A stretch of DNA of 64,000 nt from Rhodopseudomonas boonkerdii (GTDB lineage Bacteria; Pseudomonadota; Alphaproteobacteria; Rhizobiales; Xanthobacteraceae): NCBI RefSeq assembly GCF_021184025.1, contig NZ_CP036537.1, positions 3,596,001 through 3,660,000 of the forward strand, given 5' to 3'. This document shows, piece after piece, positions 1-8,621 of this stretch. The notes beneath the pieces are model-generated. The model was not told the DNA's origin. It worked only from the letters and a program-made list of their open reading frames with translations, and ran no database searches. Every line of letters begins with the position of its first letter. The stretch's first letter is position 1. Position numbers and translations under genes: made by a program.

Positions 1-128
1 CCATCGGCATCGATGACCTGATCCGTCTGGCCAAGGCATCGCCGACGGCGGTGCGCGTGGTGTTGCTTGAGCTGGAGCTAGCCGGACGACTGGAACGTCA
101 CGGTGGAGGACTGGTATCGATGATGTAG
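1..128 (+). CDS. dprA: DNA-processing protein DprA, C-terminal end (5' truncated by window)
   Basis: The open frame enters from the left edge and ends at TAG 126-128, giving about 41 residues ([16 protein letters not shown], then [17 protein letters not shown]). This matches the winged-helix domain that closes DprA/Smf, with helix DDLIR, the ASPTAVR turn and the LELAGRLE recognition-type segment. DprA loads RecA on incoming single-stranded DNA during transformation. In Rhizobiales dprA usually sits just before topA, which is found here 2.8 kb downstream, so context supports the call. Only the tail is visible, so nothing can be said about the Rossmann core. Confidence 0.75.
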   Translation, partial: IGIDDLIRLAKASPTAVRVVLLELELAGRLERHGGGLVSMM

Positions 129-131
129 GGA

Positions 132-539
132 CTAGGCGCGGTCGCCCTCACCGTCAAACTTTTCACGCGCTTGCTGGATTTCCGGCAGATGCGTGAGGGC
201 CCAGCTACCGAGCGCCTTCACCGGCTCCGACAAACCATGGCCAAGTTCGGTGAGTTCGTAATCCACCCGGGGCGGAATAGTCGGATAGATCGTGCGCGTG
301 ACGAGACCGTCGCGCTCGAGCCCACGCAAGGTCAGCGTCAGCATGCGCTGGGAGACGCCGCCGATCATGCGCTTCAATTCGTTGAAGCGGCGCGGGCCGT
401 CGACCAGCATCATGATCACCAGCACGCTCCATTTGTCGCCGACGCGCGACAGCACCGAGGCGACGCCGCGGCAGTCGCTGTGCTGCGGATCGGACAGATC
501 GGCGGGCGGGACAGGCACATTTGTGTGCGCGGGTTTCAA
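132..539 (-). CDS. HxlR-family transcriptional regulator next to azoreductase
   Basis: A 135-residue protein with the HxlR (DUF24) winged helix: a conserved N-terminal Cys23 in SDCRGVASVL, then GDKWSVLVIMMLVDGPRRFNEL, the recognition region GGVSQRMLTLTLRGLERDGLV and the wing PPRVDYELTELG. The start is TTG at 539; the minus strand carries AAGAGGG about 7 bases before it and no ATG or GTG fits better. It is divergent from azoR across 77 bp. In Bacillus the related repressor YodB uses its N-terminal Cys to sense quinones and controls AzoR1, so a similar electrophile-sensing role is inferred here. The family call is secure; ligand and target are inference. Confidence 0.88.
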   Translation of the reverse strand: MKPAHTNVPVPPADLSDPQHSDCRGVASVLSRVGDKWSVLVIMMLVDGPRRFNELKRMIGGVSQRMLTLTLRGLERDGLVTRTIYPTIPPRVDYELTELGHGLSEPVKALGSWALTHLPEIQQAREKFDGEGDRA

Positions 540-585
540 AATAGTGCCCTCTTGTGCGGCTTCGGACAGTCACTCATGTAGCGTC

Positions 586-616
586 GGTTACAAACCAATA
601 CCATAGGTGACTAACC
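586..616. promoter_or_regulatory. candidate HxlR operator before azoR
   Basis: A 31-bp imperfect palindrome ends at the base before the azoR start. The arms are GGTTA-N3-ACC-N-AT and AT-N-GGT-N3-TAACC (10 of 14 positions symmetric per arm). It also covers the azoR ribosome-binding stretch AGGTGA, so a bound dimer would block azoR directly. Symmetry and position are seen; binding by the divergent HxlR protein is inferred. Confidence 0.45.
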
Positions 617-1225
617 ATGAAACTTCTCCACATCGATTCCAGCGTCCTCGGCCCCCACTCCGTCAGCCGACAGGTTTCCTCCGCCATCACCGAACGCCTC
701 ACCAAGGCGCATCCCGGCCTTGCGGTGACCTATCGGGACCTTTCATCGGAACCGCTATCGCATCTCTCGGGGCCGCACCTGGCGGCCGCCCAGGGCGGCG
801 CTGCTGATGCCGCGCTGCAGGCCGATCTCGCCGCCGGCCAGGCCGCCCTCGACGAGTTCCTTGCCGCCGATATCGTGGTGATCGGGGCTCCTATGTACAA
901 TTTTACCATTCCGACCCAGCTCAAGGCCTGGATCGACCGCATCCTCGTGGCCGGCAAGACGTTCAAATATGGCGCCAACGGCGCCGAAGGTCTCGCGGGC
1001 GGCAAGCGCGTGATCATCGCGCTGTCACGCGGCGGGTTCTACGGCAATGACACGCCCTACGCGGCCGGCGAACATCTCGAAACCTATCTGCGCTGGGTGT
1101 TCGGCTTCATCGGCGTAACGAATGTCGAGTTCATCGCCGCCGATGGCATCATGATCGGGCCAGAGATGCGTGAGAAAGCCGTGAACGGCGCGCTGCAGGC
1201 GGCGACGGATCTTCGCGCGGCGTAA
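617..1225 (+). CDS. azoR: FMN-dependent NADH-azoreductase / quinone reductase
   Basis: A 202-residue flavodoxin-fold protein of standard AzoR length. Family marks are the N-terminal strand and phosphate loop [18 protein letters not shown], the flavin-contact segment [20 protein letters not shown] around residues 92-111, and SRGGFYG at about 137-143. AzoR enzymes reduce quinones and azo compounds by two electrons using NADH and FMN in the cytosol, which avoids semiquinone radicals. The gene is divergent from an HxlR regulator, with the operator-like palindrome lying against its start codon. Induction by quinones or electrophiles is therefore likely but not shown. Confidence 0.93.
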   Translation: MKLLHIDSSVLGPHSVSRQVSSAITERLTKAHPGLAVTYRDLSSEPLSHLSGPHLAAAQGGAADAALQADLAAGQAALDEFLAADIVVIGAPMYNFTIPTQLKAWIDRILVAGKTFKYGANGAEGLAGGKRVIIALSRGGFYGNDTPYAAGEHLETYLRWVFGFIGVTNVEFIAADGIMIGPEMREKAVNGALQAATDLRAA

Positions 1226-1232
1226 CGACAAG

Positions 1233-1374
1233 CCCGTCATTCCGGGATGCGCGTCTTCGCGCGGACCTCAGCCACTGCAATTGCAGCGGCGGGGAATCTT
1301 GGAATGCTTTTCAGCCTACCGAGATCCCGGGTTCACTCCGTCCGCTTTGCGGATGACGTGCCCCGGGATGACGG
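1233..1374. repeat. CGTCATTCCGGG-type long inverted repeat element
   Basis: The gap between azoR and the SDR gene is filled by an inverted repeat. It starts CCCGTCATTCCGGG and ends CCCCGGGATGACGG, with an inner hairpin-forming stretch (GCGCGTCTTCGCGCG) and a second, GTCCGCTTTGCGGAT. Elements of this form are common between genes in Nitrobacteraceae. A fragment of the same type, CCCGGGTCAAGCCCGGG followed by AATGAC, lies near 18333-18357. No coding capacity is seen. Confidence 0.7.
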
Positions 1375-1383
1375 TACTACACC

Positions 1384-2157
1384 TTACCCACGAAACGCCG
1401 GCGCCCCTGCAGGCGATGCGGTGACGCCGCCATCGACGAAGATCTCCGCGCCCTGCACATTCGACGACTCATCGGATGCGAGGAACAGAACGGTCTTCGC
1501 GACCTCGTCCGGCTTGCCCATGCGGCCGAGCGGGATTGTCTGCGAGAGCCGTTTTTCAAAGGCATTGAACGCATCGGGCGTCGGCGCGACACGATCCCAG
1601 ATCGGCGTCGCCGTGGCGCCAGGCGAAACGACATTGACGCGGATGCCGCGCGGCGACAGTTCGGACACCATCACCCGCGCCATGGCACGAACACCCGCCT
1701 TGCTTGCCGCATAAGCGGAATAGCCGGGATTGCCGAGCACCGAAATCACCGAGCCATTGAGAATGATCGAAGCGTTATCGTTCAGATGCGCAACGGCCGC
1801 CTGAACGGTGAAGAAGACGGCAGTGATGTTGGTCTTGAGCACGGCTTCGAAAACTTCGAGCGTCGTGCCGCCCACCGGCGTGTTGCCGGCGATGCCGGCA
1901 TTGGCGAACACGATGTCGAGCTTGCCGAATTTGGCGACGGCCTCGGCCACGGCCCGCTCGGTCGCCACAATGTCAGTGGCGTCGGCGACAACACCGATGG
2001 CGTTGGCGCCGAGCTCCTCAACGGCCTTGTCGAGTTTCGCCTTATCGCGACCTGTGATCGCGACTTTTGCCCCTTCCGCAACGAACAATCTTGCCGTGGT
2101 CAGCCCGATGCCGCTGTTACCGCCGGTAATGAGCGCCGTTTTCCCTGCCAAACGCAT
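1384..2157 (-). CDS. SDR-family NAD(P)-dependent oxidoreductase
   Basis: A 257-residue classical short-chain dehydrogenase. It shows the cofactor glycine motif GGNSGIG near residue 14, NAG near 84, the catalytic Ser in NGSVISV, the YSAYAASK Tyr-Lys pair and the PxxAxTPIWD segment after it. The start at 2157 is chosen because AGGAG lies 8 bases upstream; the 22 residues before it are not SDR-like and contain the operator repeat. The substrate is unknown. The gene is divergent from a second HxlR regulator. Such pairs often form an inducible detoxification unit, which is the inferred role here. Confidence 0.9.
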   Translation of the reverse strand: MRLAGKTALITGGNSGIGLTTARLFVAEGAKVAITGRDKAKLDKAVEELGANAIGVVADATDIVATERAVAEAVAKFGKLDIVFANAGIAGNTPVGGTTLEVFEAVLKTNITAVFFTVQAAVAHLNDNASIILNGSVISVLGNPGYSAYAASKAGVRAMARVMVSELSPRGIRVNVVSPGATATPIWDRVAPTPDAFNAFEKRLSQTIPLGRMGKPDEVAKTVLFLASDESSNVQGAEIFVDGGVTASPAGAPAFRG

Positions 2158-2177
2158 GACGATCTCCTGTTCAATCT

Positions 2178-2232
2178 GGTTGCTTTTTAAAACCATATTG
2201 CCAGTTAGAGCGGACAGTTTCATAATGCAACC
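2178..2232. promoter_or_regulatory. inverted repeat between SDR and HxlR genes (candidate operator)
   Basis: Left arm GGTTGCTTTTTAAAAC (2178-2193) and right arm GTTTCATAATGCAACC (2217-2232) are inverted copies matching at 13 of 16 positions, 23 bp apart. The region is markedly A+T rich compared with its surroundings and lies between two divergent starts. It is a natural site for the adjacent HxlR dimer to control both genes. Only the symmetry is observed. Confidence 0.45.
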
Positions 2233-2279
2233 AGATGAGACGACCGATCACGGGAATGTTTGATCGGCCCGGAGACGCA

Positions 2280-2729
2280 ATGGCGAAGCGCAACAGCCTC
2301 AAGGAAAATGCCTGCCCGGTGGCCCGCTCGATGGAAGCGATCGGCGACTGCTGGTCGATGCTGATCATTCGCGACGCCATGCTGGGCAAAAAGCGGTTCG
2401 GCGAGTTTCAGAAGAGCCTCGGCGTCGCCAAGAACATCCTGACCATGCGGCTGCGTGCGCTGGTCGATGACGGCCTCCTCAGACTAGAGCCTGCTGCGGA
2501 TGGCAGCGCCTATCAGGACTACGTACTGACCGAGAAAGGGCGCGACGTCTTTCCGATCATGGTGGCGCTGCGGCAATGGGCGGAGGAGTACGCCTTCACG
2601 CCCGGCGAAGAGACCAACATCATGGTGGACCGTGAAACCGGCCAGCGCATCCGCAAACTCGAATTGCACGCTGCGAACGGCCGCCTGCTCGGCCTCGGCG
2701 ATGTCACGCTCAAGCCCGCAGTGGCGTGA
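2280..2729 (+). CDS. HxlR-family transcriptional regulator next to SDR
   Basis: A 149-residue HxlR winged-helix protein: KENACPVARSMEAIGDCW with conserved Cys12, then SMLIIRDAMLGKKRFGEFQKSLGVAKNILTMRL and the wing region YQDYVLTEKG. A 50-residue C-terminal tail contains METNI-type sequence (ETNIMVDRETGQRIRK), as in the longer HxlR subgroup. ATG 2280 is preferred over the in-frame ATGs upstream because CCGGAGA sits 5-10 bases before it. It probably controls itself and the divergent SDR gene through the inverted repeat at 2178-2232. The effector is unknown. Confidence 0.88.
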   Translation: MAKRNSLKENACPVARSMEAIGDCWSMLIIRDAMLGKKRFGEFQKSLGVAKNILTMRLRALVDDGLLRLEPAADGSAYQDYVLTEKGRDVFPIMVALRQWAEEYAFTPGEETNIMVDRETGQRIRKLELHAANGRLLGLGDVTLKPAVA

Positions 2730-2778
2730 AAACACCCGTCCCCCCTTCGATGCGGCAGGCTCCGCCCATGGGCCTGGA

Positions 2779-2821
2779 TTCAACCATAATGAGAGATTGC
2801 AAACGACACTCATAGGTTGAA
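2779..2821. other. stem-loop between hxlR and topA
   Basis: TTCAACC (2779-2785) pairs with GGTTGAA (2815-2821), and ATGAG (2789-2793) pairs with CTCAT (2809-2813), leaving a 15-base loop. No T-run follows on the plus strand, so it is not a standard terminator. The rest of the 250-bp gap before topA holds a weak TTGACA at 2882-2887 with no clear -10 partner. Confidence 0.3.
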
Positions 2822-2979
2822 AAACACAACCAAAAGTCATTATCGGCATGCATTCCCGGGTAGCTTGTCACAATCCCCGATTTGACACGGGCCCCCTTCG
2901 CACCCATGTTCGCCGCGAAACGGCGGGCGCGACTCTGGCGCGGAACTGCCGGTTCCCCCCGCTAAACTATTGGAAAGTC

Positions 2980-5730
2980 ATGAATCTCGTCATCGTGGAG
3001 TCGCCTTCCAAGGCCAAGACGATCAACAAGTATCTGGGCAAGGACTATGAGGTCCTGGCGTCCTTCGGCCATGTCCGCGACCTCCCGGCGAAGAATGGCT
3101 CGGTAGATCCCGATGCCAATTTCCAGATGATCTGGGAAGTGGACCCCAAGGCGAACAGCCGGCTCAACGACATCGCCAAGGCGGTCAAGGGCGCCGACAA
3201 GCTCATTCTGGCGACCGACCCTGATCGCGAGGGCGAAGCGATCTCCTGGCACGTGCTCGAAGTCTTGAAGCAGAAGCGCGCGCTGAAGGATCAGAAGATC
3301 GAGCGCGTGGTGTTCAATGCGATCACCAAGCAGGCCGTCTCCGACGCGATGAAGAACCCGCGCGAGATCGATGGCGCGCTGGTGGACGCCTATATGGCTC
3401 GCCGCGCCCTCGATTATCTCGTCGGCTTCACCCTCTCCCCCGTTCTATGGCGCAAGCTGCCCGGTGCCCGCTCGGCCGGCCGCGTGCAATCGGTGGCGCT
3501 GCGCCTCGTCTGTGACCGCGAGCAGGAAATAGAAAAATTCGTGCCGCGCGAATACTGGTCGCTGGTGACCACGCTGGCGACGCCGCGCGGCGACAGTTTT
3601 GAAGCGCGCCTGGTCGGCGCCGATGGCAAGAAGATCCAGCGTCTCGACATCGGCACCGGCGCCGAAGCCGAAGATTTCAAGAAGGCGCTCGACGCGGCGG
3701 CGTTTTCGGTCGCGACCGTCGATGCAAAACCGGCACGCCGCAATCCGCAAGCGCCGTTCACCACCTCGACGCTGCAGCAGGAGGCCAGCCGCAAGCTCGG
3801 CTTCGCGCCGGCCCATACGATGCGCATCGCGCAGCGGCTGTATGAAGGCATCGATATCGGCGGCGAGACCACCGGCCTCATCACCTATATGCGAACCGAC
3901 GGCGTGACCATCGATCCATCGGCGATCGCGCAGGCGCGTACGGTGATCGGCGAGGATTACGGCAAGCAATACGTGCCGGACACCGCGCGCCAATATACGA
4001 GCAAGGCGAAGAACGCGCAGGAAGCGCACGAAGCCATCCGCCCAACTGACATGTCGCGCCGCCCGGCCAGCCTGAAGGCGCGGCTCGATAGCGACCAGTA
4101 TCGTCTTTATGAGCTGATCTGGATCCGCACCGTCGCCAGCCAGATGGAGTCGGCCGAACTCGAACGCACCACCGTGGACATCACCGCGAAGGCTGGGTCG
4201 CGCGTGCTCGAACTGCGCGCCACCGGCCAGGTGGTGAAATTCGACGGCTTCCTTGCCGTCTATCAGGAAGGCCGTGACGACGACAGCGACGACGAAGACT
4301 CCCGCCGCCTGCCCGCCATGAGCGTGGGCGAAGCGCTGAAGAAAGAGAATCTCGCGGTCACCCAGCACTTCACCGAGCCGCCGCCGCGCTTCTCGGAAGC
4401 GTCGCTGGTGAAGCGCATGGAAGAACTCGGAATCGGCCGGCCCTCGACCTATGCGTCCATTCTGGACGTGCTGAAGGCGCGCGGCTATGTGCGCCTCGAG
4501 AAGAAGCGTCTCTATGGCGAGGACAAGGGCCGCGTCGTGGTCGCCTTCCTCGAAAACTTCTTCGCGCGCTATGTGGAATACGATTTCACGGCATCGCTGG
4601 AAGAAGACCTCGACAAGATTTCCAACAACGAGGTCGCGTGGAAGGATGTCCTGAAGGAATTCTGGACCGGCTTCATCGGCGCCGTCGATGACATCAAGGA
4701 GCTGCGCGTCGCGCAGGTGCTGGATGTACTCGACGACATGCTCAGCCCGCACATCTATCCCGCACGCGAGGATGGCGGCGATCCGCGCCAGTGCCCGACC
4801 TGCGGCACCGGCCGGCTCAACCTGAAAGCCGGCAAATTCGGCGCTTTCGTCGGTTGCTCCAACTATCCGGAATGCCGCTATACGCGCCCCCTCGCCGCCG
4901 ACAGCGCGGCGACTGCGGATCGTGTGCTCGGCGAAGATCCGGATACAGGCCTCGAAGTCGCTGTCAAAGCCGGCCGCTTCGGCCCTTATATCCAGCTCGG
5001 CGATGTCAAGGATTATGGCGAAGGCGAGAAACCGAAGCGCGCGGGGATTCCGCGCAATACGTCGCCGTCCGATGTCGATCTCGATCTGGCGCTCAAACTG
5101 CTCTCGCTGCCGCGTGAAATCGGCAAGCATCCGGAAACGGGTGAGCCGATCACGGCGGGCCTCGGCCGCTTCGGCCCGTTCGTGAAGCATGAAAAGACCT
5201 ATGCCAGCCTGGAGGCAGGCGACGAGGTGTTCGATATCGGCCTCAACCGTGCTGTGACGCTGATTGCCGAGAAGATCGCCAAGGGCCCGTCGGGCCGCCG
5301 CTTCGGCGCCGATCCCGGCAAGTCGCTTGGCGAACATCCCGCCCTCGGCGGCATCGCCGTGAAGAACGGCCGCTATGGCGCCTATGTCACCGCCGGCGGC
5401 GTCAACGCGACGATCCCGAACGACAAGACGCCGGACACCATCACCGTGGCCGAAGCCATCGCGCTGCTCGACGAGCGCGCGGCCAAGGGAGGCGGCAAGG
5501 TGAAGAAGGTCGCCAAGAAGGCGGCGCCAAAGAAGGCTGCGAAGACAACCGACACGGCGGATGGCGATGACAAGCCTGCGAAGAAGGCACCACCCAAGAA
5601 GGCCGCCAAGCCTAAGGCCGAAACTGCCGCAGCCAGCAAGGCGCGCGCGCCGGTGACCAAGAAGACCGTGGCAAAGAAAACCACGGCCAAGAAGGCGGTC
5701 GCCAAGAAGAGCGCGAGCAAGAACGGGTAG
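2980..5730 (+). CDS. topA: DNA topoisomerase I
   Basis: A 916-residue type IA topoisomerase that relaxes negative supercoils. The N-terminal TOPRIM is visible as NLVIVESPSKAKTI and LATDPDREGEAISWH. The catalytic tyrosine is Tyr303 in ITYMRTDG. A zinc-finger repeat begins at Cys605 (CPTC, then CSNYPEC), followed by further topoisomerase C-terminal repeats (GRFGPYIQLGD, GRFGPFVKHEKTYA, GRYGAYVTAGG). The last 80 residues are a Lys/Ala-rich basic tail, common in alphaproteobacterial TopA. ATG 2980 is preferred to the upstream ATG at 2848 since the family begins MNLVIVESP and GGAAAG precedes it. rnr follows after 2 bases. Confidence 0.97.
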   Translation: MNLVIVESPSKAKTINKYLGKDYEVLASFGHVRDLPAKNGSVDPDANFQMIWEVDPKANSRLNDIAKAVKGADKLILATDPDREGEAISWHVLEVLKQKRALKDQKIERVVFNAITKQAVSDAMKNPREIDGALVDAYMARRALDYLVGFTLSPVLWRKLPGARSAGRVQSVALRLVCDREQEIEKFVPREYWSLVTTLATPRGDSFEARLVGADGKKIQRLDIGTGAEAEDFKKALDAAAFSVATVDAKPARRNPQAPFTTSTLQQEASRKLGFAPAHTMRIAQRLYEGIDIGGETTGLITYMRTDGVTIDPSAIAQARTVIGEDYGKQYVPDTARQYTSKAKNAQEAHEAIRPTDMSRRPASLKARLDSDQYRLYELIWIRTVASQMESAELERTTVDITAKAGSRVLELRATGQVVKFDGFLAVYQEGRDDDSDDEDSRRLPAMSVGEALKKENLAVTQHFTEPPPRFSEASLVKRMEELGIGRPSTYASILDVLKARGYVRLEKKRLYGEDKGRVVVAFLENFFARYVEYDFTASLEEDLDKISNNEVAWKDVLKEFWTGFIGAVDDIKELRVAQVLDVLDDMLSPHIYPAREDGGDPRQCPTCGTGRLNLKAGKFGAFVGCSNYPECRYTRPLAADSAATADRVLGEDPDTGLEVAVKAGRFGPYIQLGDVKDYGEGEKPKRAGIPRNTSPSDVDLDLALKLLSLPREIGKHPETGEPITAGLGRFGPFVKHEKTYASLEAGDEVFDIGLNRAVTLIAEKIAKGPSGRRFGADPGKSLGEHPALGGIAVKNGRYGAYVTAGGVNATIPNDKTPDTITVAEAIALLDERAAKGGGKVKKVAKKAAPKKAAKTTDTADGDDKPAKKAPPKKAAKPKAETAAASKARAPVTKKTVAKKTTAKKAVAKKSASKNG

Positions 5731-5732
5731 TC

Positions 5733-8111
5733 GTGGCAAAAAAACGCGACACTGCATTTCCGACCCGGGATGAGATCGTCGCGTTCATTCGCGCCTATCC
5801 CGGCAAGATCGGCACCCGCGAGATCGCGCGGGAATTCGGCCTGAAAAACGCGGCACGCGTCGAGCTGAAGCGCGTGCTGCGCGAACTCGTCGCCGACGGC
5901 TCCATCGCCAGGAAGGGCAAGGAAGTCCGCGAGCCCAAGGGCCTGCCACCCACGGTGCTGGTCGATATCGCCACCCGCGATGCCGACGGCGAACTGATCG
6001 CCACGCCGGTGGAATGGGACGATGCCGACGGCAATCCGCCGCGCATCCGTATCCATATCCCGCGCCGCCCCCTCCCCGGCACCGCGGCCGGCGTCGGCGA
6101 CCGCGTCCTGCTGCGCCTCGAGAAGATCGAGGACGACGGCGAAGCGTTCGGCTATCGCGGCCGCATCATCAAGGTGCTCGACAGCGCGCGCACGCGCCTG
6201 CTCGGCATCTATCGCGCGCTGCCGAATGGCGGCGGCCGCATGATCCCGGTCGACAAGAAGCAGGCCGGGCGCGAACTCAACATCGCCGCATCCGATGCCA
6301 ACGGCGCCGAGGATGGCGATTTGATCAGCGTCGACCTGATCCGCACCCGTGGTTACGGCCTCGCCTCGGGCAAGGTGAAGGAACGCCTCGGTTCACTGTC
6401 GTCGGAAAAGGCGATCAGCCTGATCGCGATCCATTCGCACGACATTCCGCAGGCGTTTTCACGTGGCGCGCTGAAAGAGGCTGAGGCCGCGAAGCCGGCC
6501 GCCCTGAAGGGCCGCGAGGACTGGCGCGAGGTGCCGCTCGTCACCATTGACCCGCCGGATGCGAAGGATCACGACGACGCCGTCTATGCGGAAGTCGATC
6601 CCGACAATGACGGCGGCATGATCGTTACCGTCGCCATCGCCGATGTCGCCTTCTATGTGCGGCCCGGATCCGCACTCGATCACGACGCGCTCCAGCGCGG
6701 CAATTCCGTCTACTTCCCCGATCGCGTCGTGCCGATGCTCCCCGAGCGCATCTCCAACGATCTGTGCTCGCTGGTGCCGGGCGAACCACGCGGCGCGCTC
6801 GCGGTGCGCATGGTGATCGACGAGGACGGGCGGAAGGTCTCGCATTCGTTTCATCGCGTGCTGATGCGCTCGGCGGCGAAGCTTTCCTACGCGCAGGCGC
6901 AGGCGGCGATCGACGGCAGGCCGGATGACGTCACCGGCCCCATTCTCGACCCGATCCTGAAACCGCTGTGGGCTGCATACAGGCTCGTGAAGCGTGCCCG
7001 CGACGAACGCGATCCGCTCGAGCTCGAACTGCCCGAGCGAAAAATCCTGCTCAAGAAGGACGGCACCGTCGATCGCGTCATCGTGCCGGAACGGCTCGAT
7101 GCCCATAAGCTGATCGAAGAGTTCATGATCCTCGCCAATGTCGCGGCGGCGGAAATGCTTGAAAAGAAGGGCCTGCCGCTTATCTATCGTGTGCATGACG
7201 AGCCCACCGTCGAGAAGGTTCACAATCTCGCGGAATTTCTCAAGACCCTCGATATGCCCTTCGCAAAGGCGGGTGCGCTGCGGCCGGCGGTATTCAACCG
7301 CGTGCTGTCCCAGGTGAAGGGTCACGATTCCGAACCGCTGGTGAATGAAGTGGTCCTGCGCTCGCAGGCCCAGGCGGAATATGCCGCCGAGAATTACGGG
7401 CACTTCGGCCTGAACCTGCGGCGCTACGCACATTTCACCTCGCCGATCAGGCGATACGCAGATCTGATCGTGCACCGCGCGCTGATCCGCGCGCTCGGCC
7501 TCGGCGAAGGCGCCCTGCCCGAAACCGAGACGCCGGAGACGCTGGCGGAAGTCTCCGCGCAGATCTCCGCCACCGAGCGCCGCGCCATGAAGGCGGAGCG
7601 CGAGACGTCCGACCGGCTGATCGCGCACTTTCTGGCCGACAAGATCGGTGCGAGTTTCCAGGGCCGGATTTCCGGGGTCACCAAGGTTGGACTCTTTGTC
7701 AAATTGACCGAGACCGGGGCAGATGGCTTGGTTCCGATCAGGACGTTGGGCTCGGAATATTTCAATTATGACGAAGCCCGGCATGCCCTGATCGGCACGC
7801 GCTCGGGAGCGATGTACCGTTTGGGCGATGTCGTCGACGTCCGTCTGGTCGAGGCTGCGCCGGTCGCCGGCGCGTTGCGATTTGAAATGCTGTCCGAGGG
7901 CAATGAAGCGCCTCGGAGCCGACGGCGTGAGCACGGCAGCAGCAAGGGTGCTGACGACCGCGATGCGCATCCCAACACGACGAAGTACAAATCGTCGAAG
8001 AAATCGAAACCGGGCCGCAATGTCCGGGTGAAGAGCAAGGCAAAGAAGATCATTGCCAAGGCGCGCGCGTCCCGCAGCAAGGGCGGCAAGCCGAAGCGAG
8101 GCAAATCGTAA
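5733..8111 (+). CDS. rnr: Ribonuclease R
   Basis: A 792-residue RNase II/R family 3'-5' exoribonuclease that degrades structured RNA. Domains in order: N-terminal winged helix (about 1-70), cold-shock-like domain, RNB core with the metal-binding Asp cluster DPPDAKDHDD near 273-282, S1 domain near 640-720 (GRISGVTKVGLFVKL), and a Lys/Arg/Ser-rich tail. The start is GTG 5733, two bases after the topA stop, so the two are translationally linked in one operon. topA-rnr adjacency is usual in Rhizobiales. Confidence 0.95.
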   Translation: MAKKRDTAFPTRDEIVAFIRAYPGKIGTREIAREFGLKNAARVELKRVLRELVADGSIARKGKEVREPKGLPPTVLVDIATRDADGELIATPVEWDDADGNPPRIRIHIPRRPLPGTAAGVGDRVLLRLEKIEDDGEAFGYRGRIIKVLDSARTRLLGIYRALPNGGGRMIPVDKKQAGRELNIAASDANGAEDGDLISVDLIRTRGYGLASGKVKERLGSLSSEKAISLIAIHSHDIPQAFSRGALKEAEAAKPAALKGREDWREVPLVTIDPPDAKDHDDAVYAEVDPDNDGGMIVTVAIADVAFYVRPGSALDHDALQRGNSVYFPDRVVPMLPERISNDLCSLVPGEPRGALAVRMVIDEDGRKVSHSFHRVLMRSAAKLSYAQAQAAIDGRPDDVTGPILDPILKPLWAAYRLVKRARDERDPLELELPERKILLKKDGTVDRVIVPERLDAHKLIEEFMILANVAAAEMLEKKGLPLIYRVHDEPTVEKVHNLAEFLKTLDMPFAKAGALRPAVFNRVLSQVKGHDSEPLVNEVVLRSQAQAEYAAENYGHFGLNLRRYAHFTSPIRRYADLIVHRALIRALGLGEGALPETETPETLAEVSAQISATERRAMKAERETSDRLIAHFLADKIGASFQGRISGVTKVGLFVKLTETGADGLVPIRTLGSEYFNYDEARHALIGTRSGAMYRLGDVVDVRLVEAAPVAGALRFEMLSEGNEAPRSRRREHGSSKGADDRDAHPNTTKYKSSKKSKPGRNVRVKSKAKKIIAKARASRSKGGKPKRGKS

Positions 8112-8137
8112 CAACGCTGTTCCGAGCGAGACAGGCC

Positions 8138-8572
8138 ATGATGACGCTGACCACGCCGAAGACCTTGACCAAGACCTGGACAAACGCGGCCGATCCCGCC
8201 GCGAGGCGCGATCTGTGGACCGCGATGAGGCGCGGCTTCTTCTGCCGCTGCCCGAACTGCGGTGAAGGCAAGATATTTCGCGCCTTCCTGAAGACCGCCG
8301 ATCACTGCGATCGCTGCGGCCAGGAATTATCCGGCCATCGCGCCGACGATCTGCCAGCCTATCTCGTGATCGTCATCGTCGGCCATATCGTGGTGCCGAT
8401 CGCTTTGTGGATCGAGACCAACTATTCGCCTTCGGTCGCGCTGCAGCTCGCGATCTATTTGCCGATCACGCTGATCGCCTCGCTCTTGCTGCTGCAACCG
8501 ATCAAGGGAGCTGTCGTCGGATTGCAGTGGGCTCTGCGCATGCACGGGTTTGGCGACGGCCACGAGCACTGA
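8138..8572 (+). CDS. DUF983 membrane protein
   Basis: A 144-residue protein with a short cytosolic zinc-ribbon-like part (CRCPNC at about 36-41, CDRCG at about 57-61) followed by two hydrophobic helices (YLVIVIVGHIVVPIALWI and VALQLAIYLPITLIASLLLL). This is the typical DUF983 layout. The function is unknown. It lies 26 bases after rnr and before a NUDIX gene, an order kept in related genomes. The start is ATG 8138; the next codon is also ATG. Confidence 0.88.
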   Translation: MMTLTTPKTLTKTWTNAADPAARRDLWTAMRRGFFCRCPNCGEGKIFRAFLKTADHCDRCGQELSGHRADDLPAYLVIVIVGHIVVPIALWIETNYSPSVALQLAIYLPITLIASLLLLQPIKGAVVGLQWALRMHGFGDGHEH

Positions 8573-8621
8573 TACATTCTCCGTCTCTTTAATATCGAAG
8601 AAGAAAATTTTAGGAGACGGA

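Noticed and set aside
2848..2979. N-terminal extension of TopA from ATG 2848
   Set aside because: The 44 extra residues are unlike any TopA; GGAAAG and the standard N-terminus place the start at 2980.
3445..5757. 770-codon minus-strand frame opposite topA
   Set aside because: An antisense shadow of topA; its composition (His/Arg/Ala/Gly) and lack of motifs rule out a gene.
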